This document shows positions 1 to 9,354 of a stretch of 39,885 nt of DNA, one piece after another. Source of the DNA: Phycisphaerales bacterium. GTDB lineage: Bacteria; Planctomycetota; Phycisphaerae; WQYP01. The notes beneath the pieces are model-generated. The model ran no database searches and was not told the origin of the DNA. It was given only the letters and a program-made list of their open reading frames with translations. Position 1 is the stretch's first letter; each line of letters starts with the position of its first letter. The stretch is from assembly GCA_027313145.1 (NCBI GenBank), contig DAHVEJ010000007.1, positions 12,225 through 52,109 on the forward strand, in the 5' to 3' direction. The position numbers and the translations under genes are program-made.

Positions 1-1
1 T

Positions 2-1408
2 CAAGAGATAATTTCCCTGGCCAAACGCCTTCGCGCTGAGAAAATGCCCTGTAATATCTGGGGGCTGGAAGCCGGCTGGCAGAGCCGGGTATATTCCAGT
101 TCCTTTGTCTGGGACAAGACACGCTTTCCAGATCCGGACGGCTTTATAAAAAGTATCAAGGCGATGAACTTCCATCTTAATGTCTGGGAGCACGCGTTTA
201 CCAATCCGGTCTCACCGATGTTCAAGGCGCTTAGGCCCTGGTCGGGTAATTATCTTGTATGGGGCGGGCTGACGCCGGATTTCGCCACGCCGCAGGCCCG
301 GAAAATTTGGGCCGCGCATCATGATAAAATTATGTTTTCCAAGGGGATTGACGGCGTTAAGCTCGATGAGTGTGACAACCAGCCGTACCGAGCGCATCCG
401 TGGTCTTTTCCGGAGGCCAGCGTTTTTCCATCCGGCATGGATGGCGAATTGATGCATACGCTCTTTGGAGAATTGTATCAGAAGGCCATGCTCCAGCCGT
501 TGACGCAACGCAATATCCGCACATGGTCGCTGGCGCGCAACACCTTCGCATTGGCATCGCCTTTACCGTTTACCGTTTATAGCGACAGTTACGATTTCAA
601 GTGTTATCTCCGCGGAGTTTGCAAACAGGCCTTCTCCGGGGTCATGTGGGTGCCGGAGGTGCGCAATGCTCAAAGCGTGGAGGAACTCTACCGCCGCGTG
701 CAGTTGGTGATTTTTGCGCCTATGGCACTGGTGAATTGTTGGTACATGAAGTTGCCGCCCTGGCTGCAAATCGACCGCACGCTTAGCAATCAGGGACAGG
801 TAATGTCTGATCATCAGACCGTTACGCGCGTCGTAAAAACGCTGTTTGAACTTCGCATGCGCCTGATTCCGTATCTGTACGCGGCATTTCAGCAATATCG
901 GCTTTGCGGGATGCCGCCGATTCGTCCCATGGTTATGGATTGGCCCGCGGATAAGCATACCCACAGCATTGACGACCAATTCATGTTCGGGCCGGCGATT
1001 CTTGTGGCACCGCTTGAACCGGGACACACGGAGCGCAAAATATATCTCCCGAAAGGCCGATGGTACGATTTTGCCACCCATGAACAATTCCCGGGCGGCC
1101 AGTGGATCACAGTCCATAAACCGCCGGAGCAGGTGCCGATGTTTGTAAAGTCGGGAACACTGCTGCCCCTGGCTGAATCCGTGGAATATGTCACGCCGGA
1201 AACTTCCTTTGAAATAACCATCCATGTCTTTGGGAATACCGCAGAGCCGGTCTGGCTGTATGAAGATGACGGCATTTCACTGGATTATCTGAAGGGGCGG
1301 CAGAATCAGTGGGAAATAACCTGGTCCAAGGGACACGGTGCGGTCAAAAAAACCGGTGAATATTCAGGGCCGGCCCGTTATAAAATCAAGGCGTTCAACA
1401 AAATATGA
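2..1408 (+). CDS. Glycoside hydrolase family 31 (alpha-xylosidase/alpha-glucosidase-like), 5'-truncated by window edge
   Basis: Open frame continues to base 2 upstream of the listed ATG (QEIISLAKRLRAEKMPCNIWGLEAGW). GH31-like GIDGVKLDECDNQ, RNTFA and DQFMFGPAILVAPL / LPKGRWYDFATHE segments. Confidence 0.88.
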   Translation, partial: QEIISLAKRLRAEKMPCNIWGLEAGWQSRVYSSSFVWDKTRFPDPDGFIKSIKAMNFHLNVWEHAFTNPVSPMFKALRPWSGNYLVWGGLTPDFATPQARKIWAAHHDKIMFSKGIDGVKLDECDNQPYRAHPWSFPEASVFPSGMDGELMHTLFGELYQKAMLQPLTQRNIRTWSLARNTFALASPLPFTVYSDSYDFKCYLRGVCKQAFSGVMWVPEVRNAQSVEELYRRVQLVIFAPMALVNCWYMKLPPWLQIDRTLSNQGQVMSDHQTVTRVVKTLFELRMRLIPYLYAAFQQYRLCGMPPIRPMVMDWPADKHTHSIDDQFMFGPAILVAPLEPGHTERKIYLPKGRWYDFATHEQFPGGQWITVHKPPEQVPMFVKSGTLLPLAESVEYVTPETSFEITIHVFGNTAEPVWLYEDDGISLDYLKGRQNQWEITWSKGHGAVKKTGEYSGPARYKIKAFNKI

Positions 1409-1409
1409 A

Positions 1410-2612
1410 TCAGCTTGTACGCAACTCCCACAGGTGCTTTCGGCGAAAGGCTCCCGGCGTGGTGCCCAGCACCTGCTGAAATGTCCGCGTCATATTCGGC
1501 ACCGCACTAAACCCGCAAATGTCCGCAACGTGCGGAATGCTCTCTTCCGGATGTTGCAGCAGTTGCTGGGCGGTGGTCACGCGCACGCGAATAATTTCAT
1601 CATGCGGTGTTCGCCCCAGCGTTTCTAACATATGCCGCTCCAGCCAGCGCCGTCCCACCGGCACATGGCGGAGCACATCGCGCACCGTACACGGATCACA
1701 AGCATGGTTGCGGATGTAGCGTATGGCGTCCGCGAGAAATGGATCCGTCACCGCCAGAACGTCCGTGCTCTGTCGCCGCACAACGCCCTTGGGCGGCACA
1801 CGCACCATGCGGGCGCTTTTGGGAATTTTCTCACCGGTTATCAGTTTTTCCAGCATTTGCCCCGCCAGAAAGCCCACGCGGACAAAATCCACTTCCACGC
1901 TGGACAGCGGCGGCCACGCGCTGTCGCACAACAGATCATCATTGTTCACTCCCAGGATCGCCACCCGATCCGGTACGCCGATGTTCGCCTGAAAGCACGC
2001 GGCCGCTAGATCATGCGCAGCCATATCATCCCATGCGAAAATCCCCACCGGTTTTGGTAGATCCCGCAGCCATTTCTGCAAGGCCGGCCAGTGCGTCTTT
2101 TTTATCCATTCGTATACCTCCGGCCATTGGACCGGTGAAACGCTGCACGTTAAATCCCTCTGCTTGAGGACCTCGGCAAAGCCGGCGTGCCGCCCGGCGG
2201 ATACCGGCTCATACATGCGGCCGTAAAAGCCAAAATGTTCCAGATTGCAATCCAGTAAATGCTCTGCCGCCATTGCTCCAACGGCGTAATCATCCGCGCA
2301 TACCACCGGCGTTTTTGACGCATCCGCATTGCCGCTGCAAGCGACCACATGCCTGCTGCGCTCATAAATCTCGGCGGTCAGCGCCTGATTCCCACCCGCA
2401 TGAATGGCACCATCGCATTTCGGCCACGGCACGCCCTCTGGAAATACCGCCCGCAACTCCTCATGCAGCAGCCAGCGCCGTCGAGCGTTGGCAAAACGCA
2501 TTACCCCGCGCATCAATGCTCGGCCATGCCCCATGGCTCCATCCACTGAAATCCCTACCAACGGACGCTCCTGCATCTTTCGCGCCGCACGCCCTGTTTT
2601 TCTCCGTGTCAT
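1410..2612 (-). CDS. XylR-like transcriptional regulator (periplasmic-binding-protein-like sensor + C-terminal AraC HTH)
   Basis: N-terminal sugar-sensor fold residues (GFYGRMYEPVSAGRHAGF, AILGVNNDDLLCD) and AraC-type C-terminus (IPHVADICGFSAVPNMTRTFQQVLGTTPGAFRR). Convergent with the GH31 gene. Confidence 0.85.
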   Translation of the reverse strand: MTRRKTGRAARKMQERPLVGISVDGAMGHGRALMRGVMRFANARRRWLLHEELRAVFPEGVPWPKCDGAIHAGGNQALTAEIYERSRHVVACSGNADASKTPVVCADDYAVGAMAAEHLLDCNLEHFGFYGRMYEPVSAGRHAGFAEVLKQRDLTCSVSPVQWPEVYEWIKKTHWPALQKWLRDLPKPVGIFAWDDMAAHDLAAACFQANIGVPDRVAILGVNNDDLLCDSAWPPLSSVEVDFVRVGFLAGQMLEKLITGEKIPKSARMVRVPPKGVVRRQSTDVLAVTDPFLADAIRYIRNHACDPCTVRDVLRHVPVGRRWLERHMLETLGRTPHDEIIRVRVTTAQQLLQHPEESIPHVADICGFSAVPNMTRTFQQVLGTTPGAFRRKHLWELRTS

Positions 2613-2718
2613 TCCACCATCATAACCGATACCGCCTTCCGAAATCTCAAATTTGAAATTTCAGAAAGGATATTTGCGATACGAAAACTCAAGTCTGAAA
2701 TCCAAGCTTATTGATTAC

Positions 2719-3765
2719 TCATTGGAGTGAAGCGCCTGCCGGCCGATGGATGCTGTGTTTTGCCATTTCTGCGGTGATTTCATATTGCAATGGTTCACCG
2801 GCCGAATAGCGCCGCAATTCATCCAGCATCAGTCGGCCCATCCGCTGACATTCTCTACCCATTGAGCCGGCGATATGCGGCGTGGTGATCACATTGGGTA
2901 AATCAAATATCCGGGAACCCGCAACCGGTGGTTCCGGGTCGGTAACGTCCAGAACAAATTGCAAATCAGATCGTTGCGCAGCCACTACCAGCATCTCGGT
3001 TTCTTGAATCACCGCGCCGCGGGAGGTGTTGATCAGCGTGGCACCCTGTTTCATAGATGAAATCAGTTCACCGGTAATAAGTCCCCGCGTTTCCGGCAAC
3101 AGTGGCGTATGAATGGAAATCGCATCCGAATTGCTGAACAGATCCCGCAACGTTACAAGTTCAACTCCCAGTCGCTGTGCCTTCTCCGCAGGGACGAATG
3201 GATCATACGCAATAACCTGTAAATCAAATGATTTAAGCTTTTCAATGAGGATCCGCGCGATCATGCCCAACGACGCCACGCCCACGACACTGCGATAAGC
3301 CCCCGGAGCGGCATAATGACCTGTCCACCCCTTGTGCGCCTTAGAAAACCCGGCGTGGTGCCACACATGCTTAAGCCCCAACAGTATCGCCGCCAGGGCA
3401 TACTCCGCCACCGGTATGGAATTACTGTAAGCGGCACTGCAAAATCGCACGCCGCGCTCCCATGCAAAATAGGTCGCCACCGGGGAAAGCGAGCCTGCCC
3501 CGTACAGCACCAGCTTCAGGGCGGGCGCATGCTTGAGAAACTCATCATCAATCCGCGGTCCCCCCCAGCCCGAAAATATAACGTCAATGTCCGCCAGTGC
3601 CTCGGGATTGGCCCGCAGATAATCGCGCGTCACCAGCGGGGCCGCCAACGCGGTCATTTTTGCTATCTCCCGCCTTTCATCCGGACCGTAAATTAAGTCA
3701 AATTCCCGCTGCTCCAGACAGAACGCAGCGCGCAAAGTTAATTCGGTTATCTGCGAAATCATCAC
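2719..3765 (-). CDS. D-isomer-specific 2-hydroxyacid dehydrogenase (phosphoglycerate dehydrogenase-like)
   Basis: Motifs AYDPFVPAEKAQRLGVELVTLRDLFSNSDAISIHTPLLPETRGLI, GATLINTSRGAVI, LPNVITTPHIAGS. Confidence 0.88.
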   Translation of the reverse strand: MMISQITELTLRAAFCLEQREFDLIYGPDERREIAKMTALAAPLVTRDYLRANPEALADIDVIFSGWGGPRIDDEFLKHAPALKLVLYGAGSLSPVATYFAWERGVRFCSAAYSNSIPVAEYALAAILLGLKHVWHHAGFSKAHKGWTGHYAAPGAYRSVVGVASLGMIARILIEKLKSFDLQVIAYDPFVPAEKAQRLGVELVTLRDLFSNSDAISIHTPLLPETRGLITGELISSMKQGATLINTSRGAVIQETEMLVVAAQRSDLQFVLDVTDPEPPVAGSRIFDLPNVITTPHIAGSMGRECQRMGRLMLDELRRYSAGEPLQYEITAEMAKHSIHRPAGASLQ

Positions 3766-4051
3766 AACCAGATACCTTTTTTACCTTTCCACACATCAGC
3801 ACAACCAGCCGCAATGCCGGTACCGTTTCTCCCGGCATCGCAGATGATTATTATCGCATGGAAGTGCCGTTTTCGCGAGGTCGCGGCGCAACTTTGTACG
3901 CGGTACACAGAAATATCACCGGTATTTTTCCCCCGAGGTTCCAGCCTCGAGTTGCCGGTCTCGCTTGGCGGATCCGGCTAACTGGTTTATCCTTCCGCTG
4001 GCGCAAATGATTCGTGCAGCCAAAATATACGACTTGTCCGTGAGGATTCCC

Positions 4052-7000
4052 ATGCGAGCTATGCTCAAAGATTCCGTTCGTACCGGTGTGGTGCCAACAG
4101 TATTTCTTGTTATCGCACTGATTCTTTCGTGCAACGCCGTGCCCACCACTGTTTCCGCGGCACCGGCTACACTGGGGCAACAGTTTCAATCGCCACCGGC
4201 ACGGCATCGTTTGTACGTGTGGTGGCATTGGATGGGCCTTACCATTAGCCGGTACGGCATTAAGCGCGATCTTACCGCCATGAAAGCCGCCGGTGTCGCG
4301 GGGGCAACGATTTGTCCGATTGGCTCGCAGGCGGGTGTCGCGGCGGATATCAGCAACAGCGGTACGCGTAAGCCTGTAAAATATTGGAGTCCTCGATTTT
4401 GGCACATGGTTCAATATGCCGTGCATACCGCCAAGCGGCTGGGGTTGAAACTCGGCATGGAAAACTGCCCGGGTTGGGATGCCAGCGGCGGCCCCTGGAT
4501 CACGCCTGCCCGATCCATGAAAATGGTGGTATGGAAGATCACCATCGTCAAGGGGCCGGGTGTGGTGCGCGTCAAACTCAAGCAGCCGCCGACGCGGTTG
4601 GGCTTTTACCGCGCCATTGAAGTATTGGCTCTGCCGGACACAGCGGTGGTGCAACCCGGAGAAATTAAAAATATTACTCCCGATATGAAACCCGACGGGC
4701 AGCTTGTGTGGCAGGCACCCGCGGGGCGGTGGCGCATCTATCGCATTGGATATACCTCCACCGCCATGACCGACCACCCCGTGCCCGACAGCCTGGTAGG
4801 CCCGCATGGAACCGTCCATTCACTGGAGGCCGACAAGCTTAGTGCCAAGGCTGCGGCCTTCCATATTGAACATGTGATTCACGCCTTGCAGAAGCACCTT
4901 GGGGCGGCGGTGGGGCATACCTTTAATCATCTCCTGTTTGACAGCTATGAGGCCGGTGGGCAGAACTGGACGAAACATTTTCGTCGCGACTTTATAAAAA
5001 TGCGTCATTACGATCCGCTGCCGTGGTTACCGGTATTAAGCGGAGCCGTTATTGGCAGCCCGGAGCTTTCACAGCGATTCCGCTATGACATGGCGCGAAC
5101 GGTTTCCCAGTTGTTTGTCAAAAATGACTTTGATGTGTACCGCAAACTCATTGATGCCGCCGACATGAAAATGTGTCTGGAGCCATACACGGGACCCTTT
5201 AACACCGTCGCCGCGGCGGCATCGTGTGATGTCACCATGGGCGAATTCTGGAACGCCAGCCGCAGCGGCATTGCCGGGAATGTGGCCGGTGCGGCCCGGG
5301 CGGATGGTCGCACGCTGGTCGGCGCGGAAACGCTAACGGGCGGCCCCGCCTCCAGCCGCATGACAGAAACACCCGCCTTTTTGAAGCCCGCCCTCGATGG
5401 AGGTTTTCTCAGTGGTGTCAATAAGTGTTATCTTCACGATTGGACCCTCGAATCGCTGAACAAAAAATACAAGCCCGGTATCCTCATGGGTTGGTGGGGG
5501 ACGCACTTTGGAGAAAACCAAACATGGTTCAAGCCCGGCATTACTTTTTTCACGTATATCAACCGCTGCCAGACGCTGCTGCAGCAAGGCTCCCAGGTGT
5601 GCGATATCTGCACGCTTAATGGCGACCCCAAGGCGCTTTCCGAAGATGCGTTAAGCCTGTCCCTGTTTGAACAGGCGACAGTGCATAACGGCAAAATCAC
5701 GCTTCCGGATGGCCGCGCTTATGCGGTACTGCTGTTGCCGAATTCGTCGCAAATGCTGCCCGCCGTCGCACAAAAACTCCGGCAACTGGTTGCGGCAGGT
5801 GCCACGATCGATGGCCCGCGGCCAACCGAGTCGCCCAGCCTCACGGATTACCCGAAGTGTGACCGCCAAGTCGCGGAAATCGGTCGCGCGGTATGGGGCA
5901 ATTGCGACGGCGTTCACGTGACGGCGCACCGCTTCGGCAAAGGGCAGGTCGTATGGAATAAGCCATTGCCCCAAGTGCTTGCCGCATTGGGAATTCAGCC
6001 GGATTTTTCGGTGATCACCGCGAATAAAGGACCGCTGGTTATCCAATCAGCCATCTATGCGGCCCCAGGTGCAGGACGACAGGTAAATGTTACAGCCATG
6101 CTGCGAAACCGCGTTCGGCAAAATGACGGCACCCTTGCGATGCGCGTGGATAACCAGGCGTTCGGAGGTGATCCGGCATTTGGGCATGTCAAATACCTTA
6201 CCGTCAAATATACGCTCGGTGGAAAGCCCGCGACCGCACGCATTCAGGAAAACAGCATGTTAGCGATTCCGTTTGTGCCGCTGGCCGCCATCCATCGGCA
6301 TTCGCGGGCGATGGACATTTATTTTGTGGTCAATCGATCCGACCGGGCGGTCCATGCGGTGGCATCCTTCCGGATTTCCGGAAAGATCCCTGAATTGTGG
6401 CTGCCGGAATCCGGAAAGCGCCTGACCGATGGGGAATTCCGTGACACCCACGGCCGCACCAACGTGCCGCTGAATCTGGGGCCGCAGGCGTCCGTATTTG
6501 TCGTGTTTCGGCAATCTTCGGCGGGTGTGGATCCGGTGGTAGCAGTCAGGCGTGATAACCGGCTGACGGATAGCGCCGCCATTGCAATCCTCCGCGACGG
6601 CCAGATGGAACTGCGGACAGCAAAGCCGGGAAGCTATGAACTTCAATTCGCTTCCGGGCGCAGGCAGGTGGTGGATGTATCGCCTTTGTCCGCATCGGAA
6701 GTGCTTGCCGGGCCGTGGAAGGCCAGCTTTACTCCCGGTTGGGGTGCTCCGGGGCATGTGCTGTTTCAGAACTTAACATCGTGGACCGCCTCCGGGAATT
6801 CCGGCATCAAGTATTTTTCCGGGACAGGTGTGTACACGCAAACGGTGTCGGTCCCGGCGAGTTTTATTGGCGCGGGCAAACGGGTGATTTTGCATCTGGG
6901 AACGCTTCATAGTCTGGCTCAGGTCTGGGTAAATGGGCATAATCTGGGCGTGCTGTGGCACGCGCCATTTAAGGTGGATGTCACGTCGGCCATCCGCGCC

Positions 7001-7291
7001 GGACGTAACCGCATTCGCATTGCGGTTACCAATACCTGGGCCAATCGCCTCATTGGCGACCTGCAGCATTCTTCGGGCCTGCATTGGGGTGCCGCCACAT
7101 CTGTGGGAAGGCCACTGGTTCGGTTCCCCAACTGGGTGGTAAACGGCACGGCCCGCCCATCAAAGGATTGTTATACGTTTGAGACTTGGAATTACTATAA
7201 ACAGAGTTCGCGGTTGCGGAGGTCGGGATTGCTGGGGCCAGTGAGGTTCACCGCCGCGGCCAGTGTCCTGGTGCCAGCGGCGCGAAAATAA
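4052..7291 (+). CDS. Secreted GH106-like (alpha-L-rhamnosidase-type) glycoside hydrolase
   Basis: Long ORF with N-terminal signal peptide if started at ATG 4052 (MRAMLKDSVRTGVVPTVFLVIALILSCNAVPTTVSA); GMENCPGWDASGGPWI and C-terminal jelly-roll-like LHLGTLHSLAQVWVNGHNLGVLWHAPFKVDVT. Confidence 0.78.
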   Translation: MRAMLKDSVRTGVVPTVFLVIALILSCNAVPTTVSAAPATLGQQFQSPPARHRLYVWWHWMGLTISRYGIKRDLTAMKAAGVAGATICPIGSQAGVAADISNSGTRKPVKYWSPRFWHMVQYAVHTAKRLGLKLGMENCPGWDASGGPWITPARSMKMVVWKITIVKGPGVVRVKLKQPPTRLGFYRAIEVLALPDTAVVQPGEIKNITPDMKPDGQLVWQAPAGRWRIYRIGYTSTAMTDHPVPDSLVGPHGTVHSLEADKLSAKAAAFHIEHVIHALQKHLGAAVGHTFNHLLFDSYEAGGQNWTKHFRRDFIKMRHYDPLPWLPVLSGAVIGSPELSQRFRYDMARTVSQLFVKNDFDVYRKLIDAADMKMCLEPYTGPFNTVAAAASCDVTMGEFWNASRSGIAGNVAGAARADGRTLVGAETLTGGPASSRMTETPAFLKPALDGGFLSGVNKCYLHDWTLESLNKKYKPGILMGWWGTHFGENQTWFKPGITFFTYINRCQTLLQQGSQVCDICTLNGDPKALSEDALSLSLFEQATVHNGKITLPDGRAYAVLLLPNSSQMLPAVAQKLRQLVAAGATIDGPRPTESPSLTDYPKCDRQVAEIGRAVWGNCDGVHVTAHRFGKGQVVWNKPLPQVLAALGIQPDFSVITANKGPLVIQSAIYAAPGAGRQVNVTAMLRNRVRQNDGTLAMRVDNQAFGGDPAFGHVKYLTVKYTLGGKPATARIQENSMLAIPFVPLAAIHRHSRAMDIYFVVNRSDRAVHAVASFRISGKIPELWLPESGKRLTDGEFRDTHGRTNVPLNLGPQASVFVVFRQSSAGVDPVVAVRRDNRLTDSAAIAILRDGQMELRTAKPGSYELQFASGRRQVVDVSPLSASEVLAGPWKASFTPGWGAPGHVLFQNLTSWTASGNSGIKYFSGTGVYTQTVSVPASFIGAGKRVILHLGTLHSLAQVWVNGHNLGVLWHAPFKVDVTSAIRAGRNRIRIAVTNTWANRLIGDLQHSSGLHWGAATSVGRPLVRFPNWVVNGTARPSKDCYTFETWNYYKQSSRLRRSGLLGPVRFTAAASVLVPAARK

Positions 7292-7627
7292 AGTGCGGGG
7301 CACCGGTAGCGGGACGGATCACAAGACCGGAGACGGTCGGTCACGCGGTAACAAAACCTAATAGGCGCATTGGCCGAGAGGGCTGTTTATTACACGGGAT
7401 TATTGATACCGTAGAAAAATTCCGGCGGATAGGGCTGATCCAATAGAAGGATTTATGAATGAAAAGGCCGGCCTTCCGGCGGCAAGCGGAGGCGGCAGGG
7501 GGGCATTTTTTCCTTGTGCGCTTGCCAGTTTGGCTGTTCCGTGCTATCTAAAGCAGCGGTCCGGGACTCGCTATCCACCGGCAAAAGCCGGGGCGGCCTG
7601 GGTGGATCCTTTGGAAGGAGCCTTTCC

Positions 7628-8086
7628 GTGCGAAAAACTTCTACGTTGTCGGCTGGTTTGGGAACTGTGGCAGCACTGGTGCTGGCGATTGGTTTAGGCG
7701 GGTGCGCTAAAAATCAGACCCAGATGAACGGGCCTTCGCTGTATGAACAGTTGGGCGGCCAATCGGGAATTACCACTGTGGTGCACGCCTTTCTGATTAA
7801 TGTCGGAAAGGACCATCGAATTAACGCGGCCTTTGCCCATGCCAATCTGGCGCACTTGCAGGCGCAGATGGTGGCTTATATTGGCGAAAAGTCCGGCGGC
7901 CCGCAAATTTACACCGGCCCGGATATGTATCAGGCTCATAAAGGCATGCACATAACCGATGCACAGTGGAACGCCTTTGTCCAGGATCTCGGCGCGACAT
8001 TAAAGCAAGAAAAAGTCCCGGAACTGGCGCAATCCGAGTTGTTGGGAATTCTTATGCCGAAGAAATCGGAAATTGTCGGCCACTGA
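7628..8086 (+). CDS. Group I truncated hemoglobin, predicted lipoprotein
   Basis: GTG start 7628 after a GGAAGGAG-like RBS; lipobox LGGC; trHb motifs LYEQLGGQSGITTVV, GGPQIYTGPDMYQAHKGMHIT with proximal His. Confidence 0.85.
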   Translation: MRKTSTLSAGLGTVAALVLAIGLGGCAKNQTQMNGPSLYEQLGGQSGITTVVHAFLINVGKDHRINAAFAHANLAHLQAQMVAYIGEKSGGPQIYTGPDMYQAHKGMHITDAQWNAFVQDLGATLKQEKVPELAQSELLGILMPKKSEIVGH

Positions 8087-8118
8087 ATCGTGTAGAGCCG
8101 GAACAATCAGACTCATTC

Positions 8119-8147
8119 AAGGCCGGCCAGCTCCGGCCTTTTTTTTT
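8119..8147 (+). terminator. Rho-independent terminator downstream of truncated hemoglobin
   Basis: Perfect stem AAGGCCGG-CCAGCT-CCGGCCTT followed by a T tract. Confidence 0.88.
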
Positions 8148-8268
8148 AGATGGATTGCTCGCTACGAAGTTTTTCCGGGGATTTTTTTGGCAGATGATAG
8201 ATTGCCGGGGCTAGAATTGGCTGTTACCGTTGTGGTTGAAATCAGGAAGCAGCGCAACTGAGACCATC

Positions 8269-9354
8269 ATGTTCATGGGGAAAATGTCATTGCAATCGCG
8301 GAACGTGCCTGGGGGGCTGTATTTCGGCCCACCGGCCTGGGACGCGCCGGTCTGGCCCGCACGGGACATCGTTGAGAGTTCCCCGCCAACGCTGTTGCCG
8401 GAAACTCCCGCAGCTCTGCGGGAGGTGCTGCAGCGCTTGAAGATAGGGAACCAGGACATCTGGGCACCGGCTCTTCTCGACCAGCTTAATGGCGGGGCGG
8501 TAAGTGAGGTGGTGCTTAATCTAGTGGCCCCGCAGCCGGAATCGATTCTTCCGCGGGTGTTAAGTGAATTTGAATTGCCGCAACTGATAACGGGTTTGAA
8601 TCTGGTGCGGCGGTGTGTATCGGCACCCCGGGCCATTCTGGCGATTCCACGGGATGAATCGGAAATCCGGTATCAATGGGGGGCTGTGGCAAAAGCGCAC
8701 GCTTTTGCTGTTCGCCCCCTGGTTAATCGATATCCGCTGGGGCACCCCAGTATTTTGTTGCGAGCTTTGCTGGGCGTGAAAATTCAACCCTACGCATCGC
8801 CGGCGGATGCCGGTATTATTCTTTTAGACCCCATGACGTGCTGGATATTGGGCTGCTGGATTGAATTCGGCGGAGTGCCGCACTGGCGTCCGGTGGAGCT
8901 ATTCACCCACAACGCCATGCCCCGGCTCATTGCGGCAAATTTGGGACAACCACTGTCGCAGATATTTTCGGATGCCGGGATCATTTACAAAGAGCGGCAA
9001 TGTATCATCAACGGCATGATGGCCGGGGAACTGGTGAATCCGGAACAGACCGTTTTAGAGCCGTGGATTCGGACTATTTCGCTGCGGCCGCCACCGTTAA
9101 TTGAACAAAGCGTTGATTGTATCCGTTGTGGTTGGTGCGTGAGCGCGTGCCCCGCAGGCTTGAACCCGGCCGGTCTGATGGCTCAGGTTCGCATGATTGA
9201 CAGTTTGCCGGCAATTTCCGCGCAGGAGGCTTCGGCCTGCATTGATTGCGGCCTGTGCAGTTATGTGTGTCCGTCGCGGCTGGCTTTGGCCGTGACGATT
9301 CATTCATTGAAGACCGCGAAAGCGCAGTCGGGCACACCGGGAGAGACGACATGA
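8269..9354 (+). CDS. Divergent RnfC-like electron transport protein with two 4Fe-4S motifs
   Basis: RnfC-type N-terminus (NVPGGLYFGPP), YPLGHPSILLRALLG, and two intact clusters CIRCGWCVSACP / CIDCGLCSYVCP. Overlaps the next gene by ATGA. Confidence 0.78.
   Translation: MFMGKMSLQSRNVPGGLYFGPPAWDAPVWPARDIVESSPPTLLPETPAALREVLQRLKIGNQDIWAPALLDQLNGGAVSEVVLNLVAPQPESILPRVLSEFELPQLITGLNLVRRCVSAPRAILAIPRDESEIRYQWGAVAKAHAFAVRPLVNRYPLGHPSILLRALLGVKIQPYASPADAGIILLDPMTCWILGCWIEFGGVPHWRPVELFTHNAMPRLIAANLGQPLSQIFSDAGIIYKERQCIINGMMAGELVNPEQTVLEPWIRTISLRPPPLIEQSVDCIRCGWCVSACPAGLNPAGLMAQVRMIDSLPAISAQEASACIDCGLCSYVCPSRLALAVTIHSLKTAKAQSGTPGETT

Noticed and set aside
563-1225. 220-aa minus-strand ORF
   Set aside because: Fully antisense to GH31 and compositionally a shadow ORF.
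3851-4819. 322-aa minus-strand ORF
   Set aside because: Antisense to the well-supported GH106-like CDS; His/Arg/Gly-rich composition typical of a shadow ORF and no recognisable motif.
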